From Saprospiraceae bacterium (lineage in GTDB: Bacteria; Bacteroidota; Bacteroidia; Chitinophagales; Saprospiraceae): DNA of 24,496 nt. A program made the translations under genes and the position numbers. Numbering within the stretch: the first letter of the stretch is position 1; every line of letters begins with the position of its first letter. Under the pieces are notes generated by a model. That model made no database searches, had not been told where the DNA came from, and saw only the letters and a list, made by a program, of their open reading frames with translations. The stretch is taken from NCBI GenBank assembly GCA_004297645.1, contig SCUG01000742.1, positions 1 through 24,496 on the forward strand, in the 5' to 3' direction. Shown piece by piece: positions 1 to 8,232 of the stretch.

Positions 1-501
1 ACCGAGGCGCAGGAAACCCCGCTCAACGTCAGCGCAGAATTCCAGATTTACCCCACTGGCATGCTGCCAGGTCTCAGAATTGAAAAGGGTTTCGGCATCC
101 GCCACGCCCTGCTTCTGCGGGCCGGCTACAACGTCGTGCGCCATGGCGATGCCGGCAAACACGACGACGAAAGGGGCGGCGGCCCCGGCTTCACCTTCGG
201 CTACAAACGCTACTTTGCCGAAGGGTTCCGCGGCTGGTTCGCCGGGGTGAAAAATGACTTTTGGTTTAATGAAATCAAGTGGAAAGATAACGCCGGCCTG
301 CCCAATGAGTCCGCCGGTACGAGCCGCATCAGCGTGGTGCAGCCCACCGCAGTAGCGGGATTCCTGTTTGAATTCGGCCACGATTGGATTCTTGCTCCGG
401 CCCTGGCCTTCGGCTTTGAAATCAATGTGAAAACAAAAGGCGAACCCACTGGCGAAGGAGCTATTTTCTTGGCGGGCATTCAATTGGGCAAACGATTTTA
501 A
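1..501 (+). CDS. Probable outer-membrane beta-barrel protein, 3' part only
   Basis: The reading frame is open from base 1, so the gene starts outside the window; the first internal ATG is at 61 but the frame before it (TEAQETPLNVSAEFQIYPTG) reads like ordinary protein. About 166 residues are visible. They alternate polar and hydrophobic residues with many aromatics and glycines (GFGIRHALLLRAGYNVV, GPGFTFGYKRYF, AGFLFEFGHDWILAPALAFGFEINV), as in amphipathic beta strands. The protein ends in Phe (GIQLGKRF), the usual last residue of BAM-inserted outer-membrane barrels. I do not recognise a specific family. It is probably a small barrel of the kind Bacteroidota carry in large numbers; it does not look like PorP/SprF. 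The function is unknown. Confidence 0.6.
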   Translation, partial: TEAQETPLNVSAEFQIYPTGMLPGLRIEKGFGIRHALLLRAGYNVVRHGDAGKHDDERGGGPGFTFGYKRYFAEGFRGWFAGVKNDFWFNEIKWKDNAGLPNESAGTSRISVVQPTAVAGFLFEFGHDWILAPALAFGFEINVKTKGEPTGEGAIFLAGIQLGKRF

Positions 502-506
502 GTATC

Positions 507-541
507 GTGCCGTGCCGGCAGGTTTTCCCGGCATTTGGCAC
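507..541 (+). terminator. Weak stem-loop just after the barrel gene
   Basis: TGCCGG (513-518) pairs with CCGGCA (528-533), and an outer GTGCC (507-511) can pair with GGCAC (537-541). It starts 6 nt after the stop codon, which suits a transcript end. There is no T-run after the stem, so it is only a candidate. Confidence 0.3.
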
Positions 542-543
542 TT

Positions 544-669
544 AGTAACGTGCGCAAAATAAGATGTGTGTTTTTTCGGCGGCTTCGCCACCGAAAAAAC
601 ACACCCTTGTTCTTTTTGAGGCCGCCGGAGGCGGCCTCAAAAAGAACATCTTATTTCGAACACATTACT
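544..669. repeat. Palindromic element with 24-bp imperfect terminal inverted repeats, copy 1
   Basis: The ends at 544-567 and 646-669 are inverted repeats matching at 20 of 24 positions, starting AGTAACGTG on the left and ending ACATTACT on the right. Inside are two strong hairpins. One has a 14-bp stem (566-579 with 591-604) topped by a GG/CC pair. The other has a perfect 18-bp stem with a 3-nt loop (609-626 with 630-647). Similar ends recur at 20982-21201 around a different core. No open frame in it looks real. The element fills much of the gap between the barrel gene and the MFS gene. In the rest of that gap (670-879) I see nothing convincing, including no TAnnTTTG promoter match. Confidence 0.8.
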
Positions 670-879
670 TATCGGGAGAGGCGGGGCTGAGGGCAGTTAA
701 CGGTTACAATAATGGATTTGCACAACCTGTCCCGTGCCAAGGGCCGGAAAAACCTGTTGAAGCGAAGTCCTGGAGTTTTTAACAATGAACAATTATCCAT
801 CAAAACACCTGAAGTGCCTTGCCGGAGATGCTCCACTCCATTGGGTACCGGCCCTGAAAATCCGCCAATTTATTAGTTC

Positions 880-2052
880 ATGAAATCTATTCTCACACGC
901 ACCGTCGTCATACTGGGGTTCATCAGTTTTTTCACGGACATGGCCAGTGAAATGCTGTACCCCATCATGCCACTTTTTCTCCAAAGCATTGGGTTTTCGG
1001 TGGTGGGCATCGGCCTTCTCGAAGGCCTCGCCGAGGCCACGGCTGGATTGAGCAAAGGCTGGTTCGGCAAATGGTCGGACAGCAGCGGGCGGCGGGTGCC
1101 CTTCGTGCAGGCGGGCTACCTGATGAGCGCCCTCGCCAAGCCGCTGATGGCTGTGTGGCTCGCTCCGCTGTGGGTCTTTTTTACACGCACCATCGAGCGC
1201 CTCGGCAAGGGTGTGCGCACCGGGGCCAGGGATGCCATACTATCGGCAGAAGCCACCCCGGCCACCAAAGCAAGGGTGTTCGGATTTCACCGCGGCATGG
1301 ACACCTTCGGCGCAGCAGTTGGCCCGGCACTCGGACTGTTGTACCTGGCGTTTTTCCCCGGTGCATACCGCGCGCTGTTTTTCTTCGCCATCGTTCCGGG
1401 GCTTTTTGCCGTGGCAGCCACCTTGTTTTTAAAAGAGAAAAAGCCGCCTGCGGCGAAAGCTGCCCGCGCCCTGCCGCGCTTCTCCGGATTTTACAATTAT
1501 TTGTCTCAAAGCACTCAGGCATACCGACGTCTGCTATTCGGCCTCCTCGCCTTTGCCCTCGCCAACAGCTCCGACTTCTTCCTGCTCCTGCTCCTCAAAG
1601 AGCGGGGCCTGAGCGACAGCCAACTCATCGGCACCTACATTTTTTACAACCTCGTGTATGCCCTCGCCGCCTACCCGGCAGGCAGCATCGCCGACCGGTG
1701 GGGCCTCAAAAAAACTTTCCTTTCAGGTGTGTTCTTATTTGCCGCCGTATATGCCGGGATGGCTTTTGCTTCGCAATGGTGGCATTTCGGCGTGCTGTTT
1801 TTTGCTTATGGGCTGTATGCCGCAAGCACCGAAGGCATCGCCAAGGCATGGTTGAGCAACATCGCCGCACCTGGCGAAACCGCCACCGCCATCGGCACCT
1901 ACGAGGGCTTCCGCAGTTTGGCGGCGCTCCTGGCCAGTGCCCTCGCCGGATTGGTCTGGTACCAGTTCGGCCCGCAGACCCTGTTCCTTGCCACGGCGGC
2001 GCTCACCGGAACTGTGGGCCTGTATTTCCTGTTTGTCAAGGCCGGGGATTGA
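880..2052 (+). CDS. MFS transporter (12-helix efflux-type permease)
   Basis: This 390-residue integral membrane protein has about 12 hydrophobic segments. The major-facilitator loop 2-3 signature (motif A) is visible as GKWSDSSGRRVPF near residues 64-76. The next loop carries RLGKGVRTGARDAIL and GFHRGMDTFGAAVGPALG, typical of a drug/metabolite exporter-like MFS subgroup. The second half repeats a motif A-like stretch (GSIADRWGLKK). The length is normal for the superfamily. Expected role: proton-coupled transport across the inner membrane; the substrate cannot be read from the sequence. The start at 880 gives a natural N-terminus (MKSILTRTVVILGFISFFTDM). It is a single gene; an inverted-repeat element lies upstream and another repeat starts 12 bases after the stop. 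Confidence 0.88.
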   Translation: MKSILTRTVVILGFISFFTDMASEMLYPIMPLFLQSIGFSVVGIGLLEGLAEATAGLSKGWFGKWSDSSGRRVPFVQAGYLMSALAKPLMAVWLAPLWVFFTRTIERLGKGVRTGARDAILSAEATPATKARVFGFHRGMDTFGAAVGPALGLLYLAFFPGAYRALFFFAIVPGLFAVAATLFLKEKKPPAAKAARALPRFSGFYNYLSQSTQAYRRLLFGLLAFALANSSDFFLLLLLKERGLSDSQLIGTYIFYNLVYALAAYPAGSIADRWGLKKTFLSGVFLFAAVYAGMAFASQWWHFGVLFFAYGLYAASTEGIAKAWLSNIAAPGETATAIGTYEGFRSLAALLASALAGLVWYQFGPQTLFLATAALTGTVGLYFLFVKAGD

Positions 2053-2063
2053 GGTTTAGCATA

Positions 2064-2141
2064 GTGTCGTAATTTAATTACCGGTTTTGGTTTAGCAGGT
2101 TTAGTTTAAACATTCTAAACCTCCTCAACCTGCTTAACCGG
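2064..2141. repeat. Dispersed repeat, copy 1 of an inverted pair
   Basis: The 21 bases at 2064-2084 recur exactly, in opposite orientation, at 8282-8302. They contain the near-palindrome GTAATTTAATTAC. Both copies continue into runs built from GGTTTAG/CTAAACC words and share a TAGTTTAAAC block. This copy can itself fold: CCGGTTTTGGTTTAGCAGGTT on the left pairs in part with AACCTGCTTAACCGG on the right. It follows the MFS stop codon by 11 nt, so it may also serve as a transcript end, though it has no T-run. Confidence 0.7.
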
Positions 2142-2192
2142 AGGGACATGTTTCTTAATGGCCGTGCAGGGCTGGACTCAATTGATGGGGTA

Positions 2193-2262
2193 GGCGCCGT
2201 ACCGGCGAACTCCAGTTTGCCAAACGTCTATCGTCAAACTGGAGTTCGACGATACGCTGCGC
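2193..2262. repeat. Long stem-loop with perfect 14-bp core
   Basis: CGAACTCCAGTTTG (2206-2219) is the exact reverse complement of CAAACTGGAGTTCG (2235-2248), with a 15-nt loop. The pairing continues imperfectly outwards to GGCGC (2193) and GCGCC (2262). It lies between the MFS gene and the tRNA-Phe promoter in non-coding DNA. No T-run follows. It looks like a small palindromic repeat rather than a terminator. Confidence 0.65.
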
Positions 2263-2322
2263 CCCAGTTTTGTTACTTGCCCGGCTCCATTTTGGCGGGT
2301 TTCCCAAAAAAAAATCAGTGAA

Positions 2323-2353
2323 TTGGGAAAAAATAAAAATCCGTATATCTTTG
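2323..2353 (+). promoter_or_regulatory. Bacteroidota-type promoter of tRNA-Phe
   Basis: A -7 element TATCTTTG (2346-2353) matches TAnnTTTG exactly. A -33 element TTG (2323-2325) lies 20 nt upstream, in the preferred range, with an A-rich spacer. The tRNA begins 34 nt after the -7 element, leaving a short 5' leader. Confidence 0.75.
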
Positions 2354-2387
2354 CGCACTCTTTGCCAAAAGGGCATAGGGAATTTCC

Positions 2388-2460
2388 GGTGAGGTAGCTC
2401 AGTTGGTAGAGCAATGGACTGAAAATCCATGTGTCGGGGGTTCAATTCCCTCTCTCACCA
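2388..2460 (+). tRNA. tRNA-Phe (anticodon GAA)
   Basis: A 73-nt cloverleaf can be folded by eye. The acceptor stem is GGTGAGG with TCTCACC (one G-U pair) and discriminator A2460. The D-arm contains AGCTCAGTTGGTAGAGC. The anticodon stem is ATGGA/TCCAT with loop CTGAAAA, giving anticodon GAA for phenylalanine. The T-arm is GGGGG/CCCTC around loop TTCAATT. The CCA end is not encoded (CAA follows), so it must be added after transcription. Its own promoter lies upstream and a terminator starts 8 nt downstream, so it is a single-gene transcript. Confidence 0.96.
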
Positions 2461-2467
2461 CAAACGC

Positions 2468-2498
2468 AAAAAGGCAACCTGTGAAGGTTGCCTTTTTT
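2468..2498. terminator. Bidirectional intrinsic terminator between tRNA-Phe and adhesin 1
   Basis: The stem GGCAACC (2473-2479) / GGTTGCC (2486-2492) has a 6-nt loop. It is followed by TTTTTT on the plus strand and preceded by AAAAA, giving a T-run on the minus strand. It ends tRNA-Phe in one direction and adhesin 1, whose stop codon is 19 nt away, in the other. Confidence 0.9.
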
Positions 2499-2516
2499 GT
2501 TGCAGTAGCCTGCCTC

Positions 2517-5500
2517 TTACCTTACCAGCGTCACATCCCCCTCGAAAATCTCCACGTGGCCGTCGAGAAACTCCACTTCGGCAAACCAGACGAATACGCC
2601 GGGGTTCATTTCTTTACCTTTAAACCGGCCGTCCCAACCTAAGGCGTTGTCGTTGGGCGAAAAGTTGAATCTCTCATACACATGGCCGCCCCAGCGGTTG
2701 AAAATCTGGAAAACCCTAATGTTGGACACTTGCCCTCCGGCGAATACCGTGAGTTGGTCGTTGATGCCGTCGTTGTTGGGGCTGAAGGCGTTGGGGACGT
2801 AAATCCTGCGCACCTTCGTCACGGTGATAGATACCTCACTGGTGGCTGTGCATCCATTGGCATCGGTAGCAACCACGGTATAGGTAATGTCTGCCTGCGG
2901 GGTAGTCACGGCTGCCGGGCAGGCGTCGCAGTCGAGGTAGTCCGGCGGCGTCCAGACCCAGGTATTCGCTGTAAAATTGGTGACGGGGGACAGCGTCAGC
3001 GATTGACCCAAATCAATGCTGTGGTCGTCGCCGAGATCCAGAAACAGGGCTGATGGTGCAGGCACAATCACTTCCAGCATGACGGTAGTGCCCACCGCAT
3101 CGAGGAAGGTGAGCAGGTGTGGCCCCGATTCCAGGCTGTTAAAAATCAATGGGAAAGTATCCGTCTGCACGGAATTGGCGCCGTCAATAGCCACCACGAA
3201 GGGCAACACACCGCCTGAAATATTTTCTACGAACACCGAGCCGTCGTTGCCACCCGTGCAGAGTGGCGCCACGGCCGATACGGCGGGTTGGAAAATGCCC
3301 TCGAAACTTAGGTTAATAAATATCGTGGAGTCGCAGCCCGTATAACTTCCGCCGATGATGACCTCCGTGCCGGCGGGGTTTGCCTGGCTGTACACTGTGC
3401 CATTCACAACGATGGTCTGGCCGGGTTGGAGCAGGGTGTCGAGCGTGCCGTTGGAGGCTGGGAAAAACGACAAGTTGATGATGACCGTCGAATCGCAGCC
3501 GAGGTAGCTGCCGTTGACGAATGTCTCCGAACCGGCGGGGTTGCCGGCATTGTAAAACGTACCGTTGATGAGCAGCGATTCGTTGGCGCAGAGCAGCGTG
3601 TCGAGCAGCACGATGATGGGCGCACCAAATGTCAGGTTGATATTCACCGTGGAATCGCAGCCGTAAAAGCTGGCATTGGGCAGCACCTCCGTGCCCGCTG
3701 GATTGCTGGCGTTATACACCGTGCCGTTGACGGTGACGCTGCCGCCATTGCAAAGCTGCTGCGACAGGTTGAATACCGCCGGGGCAAAATACGTCAGGTT
3801 GACATTTACCGTGGAGTCGCAGCCGAGGTAGCTTCCGTTGACAAAAACCTCCGTGCCGAGGGTGTTCAGCTCGTCGTACACCGTGCTGTTGACCACGATG
3901 CTTTCCCCGATGCAAAGCGTGGTGTCGAGATTGTTTACGATGGGCGGGTCGAAACTCAGATTGACCATCACCGTCGAGTCACAGCCATTCACGCTGGCAT
4001 TGGCGAACACCTCGGTGCCCACGGAGTTGGCGGCATCGTACACCGTGCCGTTGACGGTGATGCTGCCGTTGCTGCACAGCGTTTGCGTCAGATTAAAATT
4101 AGAGGGTGGGAAAAACGACAATGCCACATTCACCGTCGAATCGCAGCCCAGATAACTGGCGTTCGCCAAAATTTCCGTGCCGGCAGGGGTGGCCACGTCG
4201 TAGGTAGTGCCGTTCACGTTCAGGCTGCCGCCGGGGCAGAGGGTCTGGGCCAAATCGAAAACGGCAGGTGGGTAAAAACTCAGATTGATGAACACCGTCG
4301 AGTCGCAGCCGAGGTAACTGCCGTTTGGAAAAGTCTCCGCGCCGGAGGGCGTGCTGCTGTCGTACGTGGTGCCGTTCACCACGATGCTGCCGCTGGCACA
4401 GAGCGTGGAGTCCAAGTTAAAAGTGACTTGTTGGTTGAAAGTGAGATTAACGAATACCGTCGAGTCGCAGCCATTGGCGCTGGCGTTGGCGAGCACTTCG
4501 GTGCCGGACGGGTTGGCCTCGCCGTACACCGTGCCGTTTACGGTGATGGTATTGCCGGGGCAGAGGGTTTGAGTTAAATCGAAGGTAGCTGCCGGGTAAA
4601 ATGTCAGCGCCACATTCACCGTCGAGTCGCAGCCGTTGGAGCTGGCATTTGCGAGAATCTCCGTGCCAGACGGGTTGGCCCCGCCGTAAACCGTGCCGTT
4701 CACCATGATGCTGCCGCCGGGGCAGAGGGTTTGGGTCAAATCAAAGGAGGCTGCCGGGAAAAACGACAGCATCACGTTCACCGTCGAGTCGCAGCCATTC
4801 GCACTACCGTTGATAAAAACCTCTGTGCCTGCCGGGTTGAATTCATCGTAAATGGTACCGTTAACCACCCTGCTTTCGCCGGGGCAAAGCGTGGGCGACA
4901 GGTTCGCCGTGGCTGTGGGGATGGCCACCACCTGCGGTGGAAAAAGCAACCCGCCCGCGGCAGTGCACAGTCCATCCGTGACGGAAAGCACGTCCAAAAT
5001 GAGTGTGTCGTTCGACACGCCGAAGCTGGCAGGGCAAATATTCAGCGTGGTATTGCCTGTTGCCGACGACAGCGTGTCAACGGTGGCGGTGCCATTTACC
5101 GCCACTTCGTAAATCATGCTGAACGGTGCCTGTCCGGCAAATTGTACCGTAAATTCAAAGCAGTCGTTTTCGCAGACCGTGCCCCCCTGGCTGAACACAA
5201 CCTGAGGCGACACAAATTCGACCGGCACACCCTGCGACACGGAGAGGCAGGGGTCGGTAAGGTCAATGCCACCCGTGCCGTCGCCGTTGCCGGCTACCGC
5301 CGAAACGTACCATGTCTGCCCGGCCAACACACCTGCCGGAAACGGAAAGCTGGTGGTGCCACTCACGGCAATGACGGTGCCCAACTGCGCTCCGGGGTCG
5401 TCGTGTAGCATGAACAGCAGCAGGTCGCCGGGGTCGAGGGTTTCGTCGCCATTGTGCACGACGGAGAAGGCCGAGTCGAGACAGACGAGCACCGGCGAGC

Positions 5501-8171
5501 CAGTGAAATTCATGGTGCCGGAGAACGTGGTGCAGTTGCAATCTGCCGAGCCGCTGATGGCCACCGGGCCGCAGCCGTTGGCGTCGTCGAGCAGGAAGGT
5601 ATAATTGGTGCCGCTGGGCATGGGCGCCGAGGTAAAATTGCTGCCACCTACTGCTACTCCGTCCACGGTGTAAGTGGCCGGGACGCCGCCGCTGATGCTG
5701 AAGCTCACGGTGAACTCCTGCGTGGCCGGGTTGCAGTTTTCCGCCAGGTTGGAAAATGCAGGTGGCATCAGCAAAGCGACCGTTGTCGTGCCGGCCTCCG
5801 CACAATTCGCCGAAGGCGTAAAATTCAGGGTAACGCTGCCGTTGAGTCCGGCGGGGTCGAGGCTGTCGCCAGTGACACCTGGTCCGCTCCACACGCCGGC
5901 GGGAAAGGCCGGGTCAGCAAGGGGCACCAGGCCGAATAGCCCGCCGCTGGTGCAAATGCTGGCCGTGCCCAACATGGGCGTATCCGGCAGATTTACCAAA
6001 ATAAAAGTTGTGGCGGTATCAGTGCAATTCGCCGAAGGCGCAAAGGCCAGCGTGACGTTGCCGTTTTGACCCGCAGGGTCGAAATTGCTGCCGCTCACAC
6101 CGGGGCCACTCCAGGTGCCCGCCGGGAAATTGGGGTCGGCGAGGTTGTTCAGGTTGTACAGCCCGCTCGTTTCGCAGAGCGTATCCGCTGCGAGCTGCGG
6201 GATGGCGATGGTATTCACCAGAATGGCTGCCGTGGCAGTATCGGCGCATTGCCCGGCACCGGGCGCAAAAGTCAGAATGATATTGCCGCTCAGCCCGGCC
6301 GGGTCGAAATTGTTGTTCGCCACGCCTGCTCCGCTCCAGTTGCCGGTGATGCCACTCTGCGTAGTGGGCAGGGCTGCCGGGGTTTCATTTTCACACAAAG
6401 AAACGGGCAGGCCCGAAATGACGGGCACCACGAGGGTATCCACCACGGCGACGGCTGCGGCGGTATCGGCGCATTGCCCGGCACCGGGCACAAAAAGCAG
6501 CGTGACACCGCCGCTTTGACCCGAAGGGTCGAAGGTATTGTTGGCCACGCCCGGTCCGGCCCAGTTGCCGGTGATGCCACTCTGCGTGGTGGGCAGTGCT
6601 GCCGGGGCCGATGCTTCGCAAAGCGTATCCGGCACGCCGGAAATGGCAGGCACAATGGGTGTATTCACGGTGACCGTCGTCGTGGCGGCGGTGGCGCAGA
6701 GGCCGGCCGCGGGCGTGAACGTCAGCGTGACGTTGCCGCTTTGACCCGCCGGGTCGAAATTGTTGCCGCTCACGCCGGGGCCGCTCCAAATGCCGGTGGG
6801 ATATGCCGGGTCTTGCAGGGTGGTAAGGTTGAGCAGCCCGCCCGTTTCACAAACCGCCGCTGTTTGCAACGCAGGGATGGTGGGCGGATTGACAGTGATA
6901 GTCGTGATGGCAGGCAACGCACAGGGAGTGGTGGGGCTGAACGACAGGGTGATGTTTCCGTTTAAACCCGCGGGGTTGAAGGTGTTGCCGGTGACGCCCA
7001 AACCTGCCCAAACGCCGGTGGGATAGGCCGGGTCTTGAATGGTCGTCAGGTCGAAGGGCGGGCCGGTTTCGCAGAGCGTGGCAGAGCCGGGAGCGGGCAC
7101 GCCAGTGGTGTTCACCGTCACGGTGAGTGTCGCCGTATTGGCGCATTGGCCGGGGTTTGGGGTAAACGTGAGCACGGCGCTGCCATTGACACCACCGGGA
7201 TTGAACAGGTTGTTGGTCACGCCCTGTCCCGACCAGTTGCCGCTGATGCCACTTGGATTTATTTGCAAAACAACCGGCGGGTCGGTGGTGCAATACGGCC
7301 CGATGGGCGTGAGCACCGGCGTGACGGCTGTGTTGACGGTGATGTCCATCGTGGTGGTGGTGGCGCATTGGCCGGGGTTGGGGGTGAAGGTGATGGTCGT
7401 GGTGGTGCCGCCCAATCCGGCGGGGTTGAAGGTGGGGCCAACATTCCAACTTCCCGTCACTCCTTGTTGTGAAACGGTGGGCAGCACAAATGGCGGGGCG
7501 GTTTCGCAGAGCGGCCCGATGGCGGCAAAAGTGGGCGTGGTGGTAGTGCCGGCAGTTACCACGACGTTGTCGAAATAATAGTATTCGGCGTTGGCTTTGT
7601 TGGATGCGAACACCCTGATTTGAAGGGTCGAGCCGTTGAGGCCGGCAGCGGAGAGCGTGCCCGTACCACTGTTGCCGCAAACATACCCGAACTGCACGAA
7701 GCCGCTTCCGTCGAGGTTGTATTGGGCGACTAACTGGTCGTGGCTGTTGTCGGGCGGGGTCATTTCCTGGCAACCGAAGACCGGGCTGCCGGGGGCATCG
7801 CACTCAAGAACGCCGCCGGCTGTGGCGACTAAAGAAATGCTCACGTCGCAGGAGCCTGCGATATTTATCACCTCCGTCAGCCAGGAATTATCGCCGCCGC
7901 CGCCGCCGGTCGTGACGCAACAGGGCGCCCCTTCGATGTCGTTGATGGTAAACTGCCCGCCCCAAACGCCCCACTGGCTGGCGCCGGGGCCGAGGTTGAT
8001 GTTGCCGCCATCGTCACAGTCTGTGGCAGTGGAGGTCCACTTCGGCGGGGCGTTGATGGTACCGTCGGAGTAAGAGTTGAAGTCCTCGCTCCATATTTGG
8101 GAACAGAGCGGCTGTGCCGTGAAGAGGAGCATTCCAATTGCTGTAAAAATTTGCCGGAAGAGTAATTTCAT
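2517..8171 (-). CDS. Adhesin 1: giant modular surface protein with T9SS type B sorting domain
   Basis: This 1884-residue secreted protein starts with a signal peptide (MKLLFRQIFTAIGMLLFTAQPLCSQ). Residues 26-215 look like a lectin- or jelly-roll-like beta domain (WSEDFNSYSDGT to YYYFDNVVV). Residues about 221-803 hold eight modules of about 73 aa. Residues about 895-988 hold a VVHNGD...LDPGD module that also occurs in adhesin 2. Residues 1095-1623 hold ten 54-aa modules. A SprB/PKD-like stretch (LWTPPDYLDCDAC-type) comes next. The C-terminus from about 1786 has YVPNAFSPNNDGIND and ends GDVTLVR, the gliding-associated CTD that targets proteins through T9SS. Expected location: cell surface or released. 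Likely role: adhesion or gliding; no catalytic motif was seen. It is monocistronic by context, with a terminator after the stop and a probable long leader. No PorP/SprF partner gene is adjacent. Confidence 0.93.
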   Translation of the reverse strand: MKLLFRQIFTAIGMLLFTAQPLCSQIWSEDFNSYSDGTINAPPKWTSTATDCDDGGNINLGPGASQWGVWGGQFTINDIEGAPCCVTTGGGGGDNSWLTEVINIAGSCDVSISLVATAGGVLECDAPGSPVFGCQEMTPPDNSHDQLVAQYNLDGSGFVQFGYVCGNSGTGTLSAAGLNGSTLQIRVFASNKANAEYYYFDNVVVTAGTTTTPTFAAIGPLCETAPPFVLPTVSQQGVTGSWNVGPTFNPAGLGGTTTTITFTPNPGQCATTTTMDITVNTAVTPVLTPIGPYCTTDPPVVLQINPSGISGNWSGQGVTNNLFNPGGVNGSAVLTFTPNPGQCANTATLTVTVNTTGVPAPGSATLCETGPPFDLTTIQDPAYPTGVWAGLGVTGNTFNPAGLNGNITLSFSPTTPCALPAITTITVNPPTIPALQTAAVCETGGLLNLTTLQDPAYPTGIWSGPGVSGNNFDPAGQSGNVTLTFTPAAGLCATAATTTVTVNTPIVPAISGVPDTLCEASAPAALPTTQSGITGNWAGPGVANNTFDPSGQSGGVTLLFVPGAGQCADTAAAVAVVDTLVVPVISGLPVSLCENETPAALPTTQSGITGNWSGAGVANNNFDPAGLSGNIILTFAPGAGQCADTATAAILVNTIAIPQLAADTLCETSGLYNLNNLADPNFPAGTWSGPGVSGSNFDPAGQNGNVTLAFAPSANCTDTATTFILVNLPDTPMLGTASICTSGGLFGLVPLADPAFPAGVWSGPGVTGDSLDPAGLNGSVTLNFTPSANCAEAGTTTVALLMPPAFSNLAENCNPATQEFTVSFSISGGVPATYTVDGVAVGGSNFTSAPMPSGTNYTFLLDDANGCGPVAISGSADCNCTTFSGTMNFTGSPVLVCLDSAFSVVHNGDETLDPGDLLLFMLHDDPGAQLGTVIAVSGTTSFPFPAGVLAGQTWYVSAVAGNGDGTGGIDLTDPCLSVSQGVPVEFVSPQVVFSQGGTVCENDCFEFTVQFAGQAPFSMIYEVAVNGTATVDTLSSATGNTTLNICPASFGVSNDTLILDVLSVTDGLCTAAGGLLFPPQVVAIPTATANLSPTLCPGESRVVNGTIYDEFNPAGTEVFINGSANGCDSTVNVMLSFFPAASFDLTQTLCPGGSIMVNGTVYGGANPSGTEILANASSNGCDSTVNVALTFYPAATFDLTQTLCPGNTITVNGTVYGEANPSGTEVLANASANGCDSTVFVNLTFNQQVTFNLDSTLCASGSIVVNGTTYDSSTPSGAETFPNGSYLGCDSTVFINLSFYPPAVFDLAQTLCPGGSLNVNGTTYDVATPAGTEILANASYLGCDSTVNVALSFFPPSNFNLTQTLCSNGSITVNGTVYDAANSVGTEVFANASVNGCDSTVMVNLSFDPPIVNNLDTTLCIGESIVVNSTVYDELNTLGTEVFVNGSYLGCDSTVNVNLTYFAPAVFNLSQQLCNGGSVTVNGTVYNASNPAGTEVLPNASFYGCDSTVNINLTFGAPIIVLLDTLLCANESLLINGTFYNAGNPAGSETFVNGSYLGCDSTVIINLSFFPASNGTLDTLLQPGQTIVVNGTVYSQANPAGTEVIIGGSYTGCDSTIFINLSFEGIFQPAVSAVAPLCTGGNDGSVFVENISGGVLPFVVAIDGANSVQTDTFPLIFNSLESGPHLLTFLDAVGTTVMLEVIVPAPSALFLDLGDDHSIDLGQSLTLSPVTNFTANTWVWTPPDYLDCDACPAAVTTPQADITYTVVATDANGCTATSEVSITVTKVRRIYVPNAFSPNNDGINDQLTVFAGGQVSNIRVFQIFNRWGGHVYERFNFSPNDNALGWDGRFKGKEMNPGVFVWFAEVEFLDGHVEIFEGDVTLVR
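3303..4889 (-). repeat. Ten tandem 54-aa (162-bp) modules within adhesin 1
   Basis: The protein repeat reads LCPGgSI.VNGTVY..aNPsGTE, then .NaS..GCDSTV.V.LsF, and spans residues 1095-1623. Nine units are exactly 54 aa; the tenth stops after 43. Each unit has one Cys near its start (LC) and one in GCDST, except the last, where the first Cys is replaced (LQPG). The 162-bp period keeps long antisense frames open, which explains spurious plus-strand frames here. I do not recognise the module as a named domain; the two Cys per unit suggest small disulfide-linked beta modules. Confidence 0.92.
5763..7511 (-). repeat. Eight tandem modules of about 73 aa within adhesin 1
   Basis: Each unit runs LCE....L.., then G.WsGpGV..N.FdPAG..G, then vTLtF.P..gqCA.tAt..v.Vn. 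Residues 221-803 are covered. Two sub-types are mixed: one has TTQSGITGNW, the other has DPAYPTGVW or DPAFPAGVW. One Cys sits at the start and one about 40-50 residues later in every unit. Periods vary slightly, so these are older or more diverged than the 54-aa array. The pattern resembles immunoglobulin-like surface modules common in Bacteroidota adhesins. Confidence 0.88.
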
Positions 8172-8232
8172 AATGTTGATAGTCAGTGATGGCTGAACGA
8201 GCGATGGAGCATCCGGGAAGGGTCGTAAATAA

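Noticed and set aside
564..782. Plus-strand frame of 72 codons
   Set aside because: Much of it is translation of the hairpins of the inverted-repeat element.
2388..2460. tRNA-Phe as an integration site for a mobile island
   Set aside because: No integrase gene and no second copy of the tRNA 3' end were seen in the window.
3426..4577. Long plus-strand open frame (383 codons) opposite the 54-aa array
   Set aside because: The 162-bp period is a multiple of three, so one lucky antisense frame stays open through every unit. The protein is low-quality and the minus-strand frame has a signal peptide, domains and CTD.
6066..6965. Plus-strand open frame of 299 codons opposite the 73-aa modules
   Set aside because: It is an antisense shadow of adhesin 1 with repetitive charged sequence and no domain.
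3303..7511. CRISPR-like periodicity
   Set aside because: The repeats are coding modules of 162 bp or more with no short repeat/spacer pattern.
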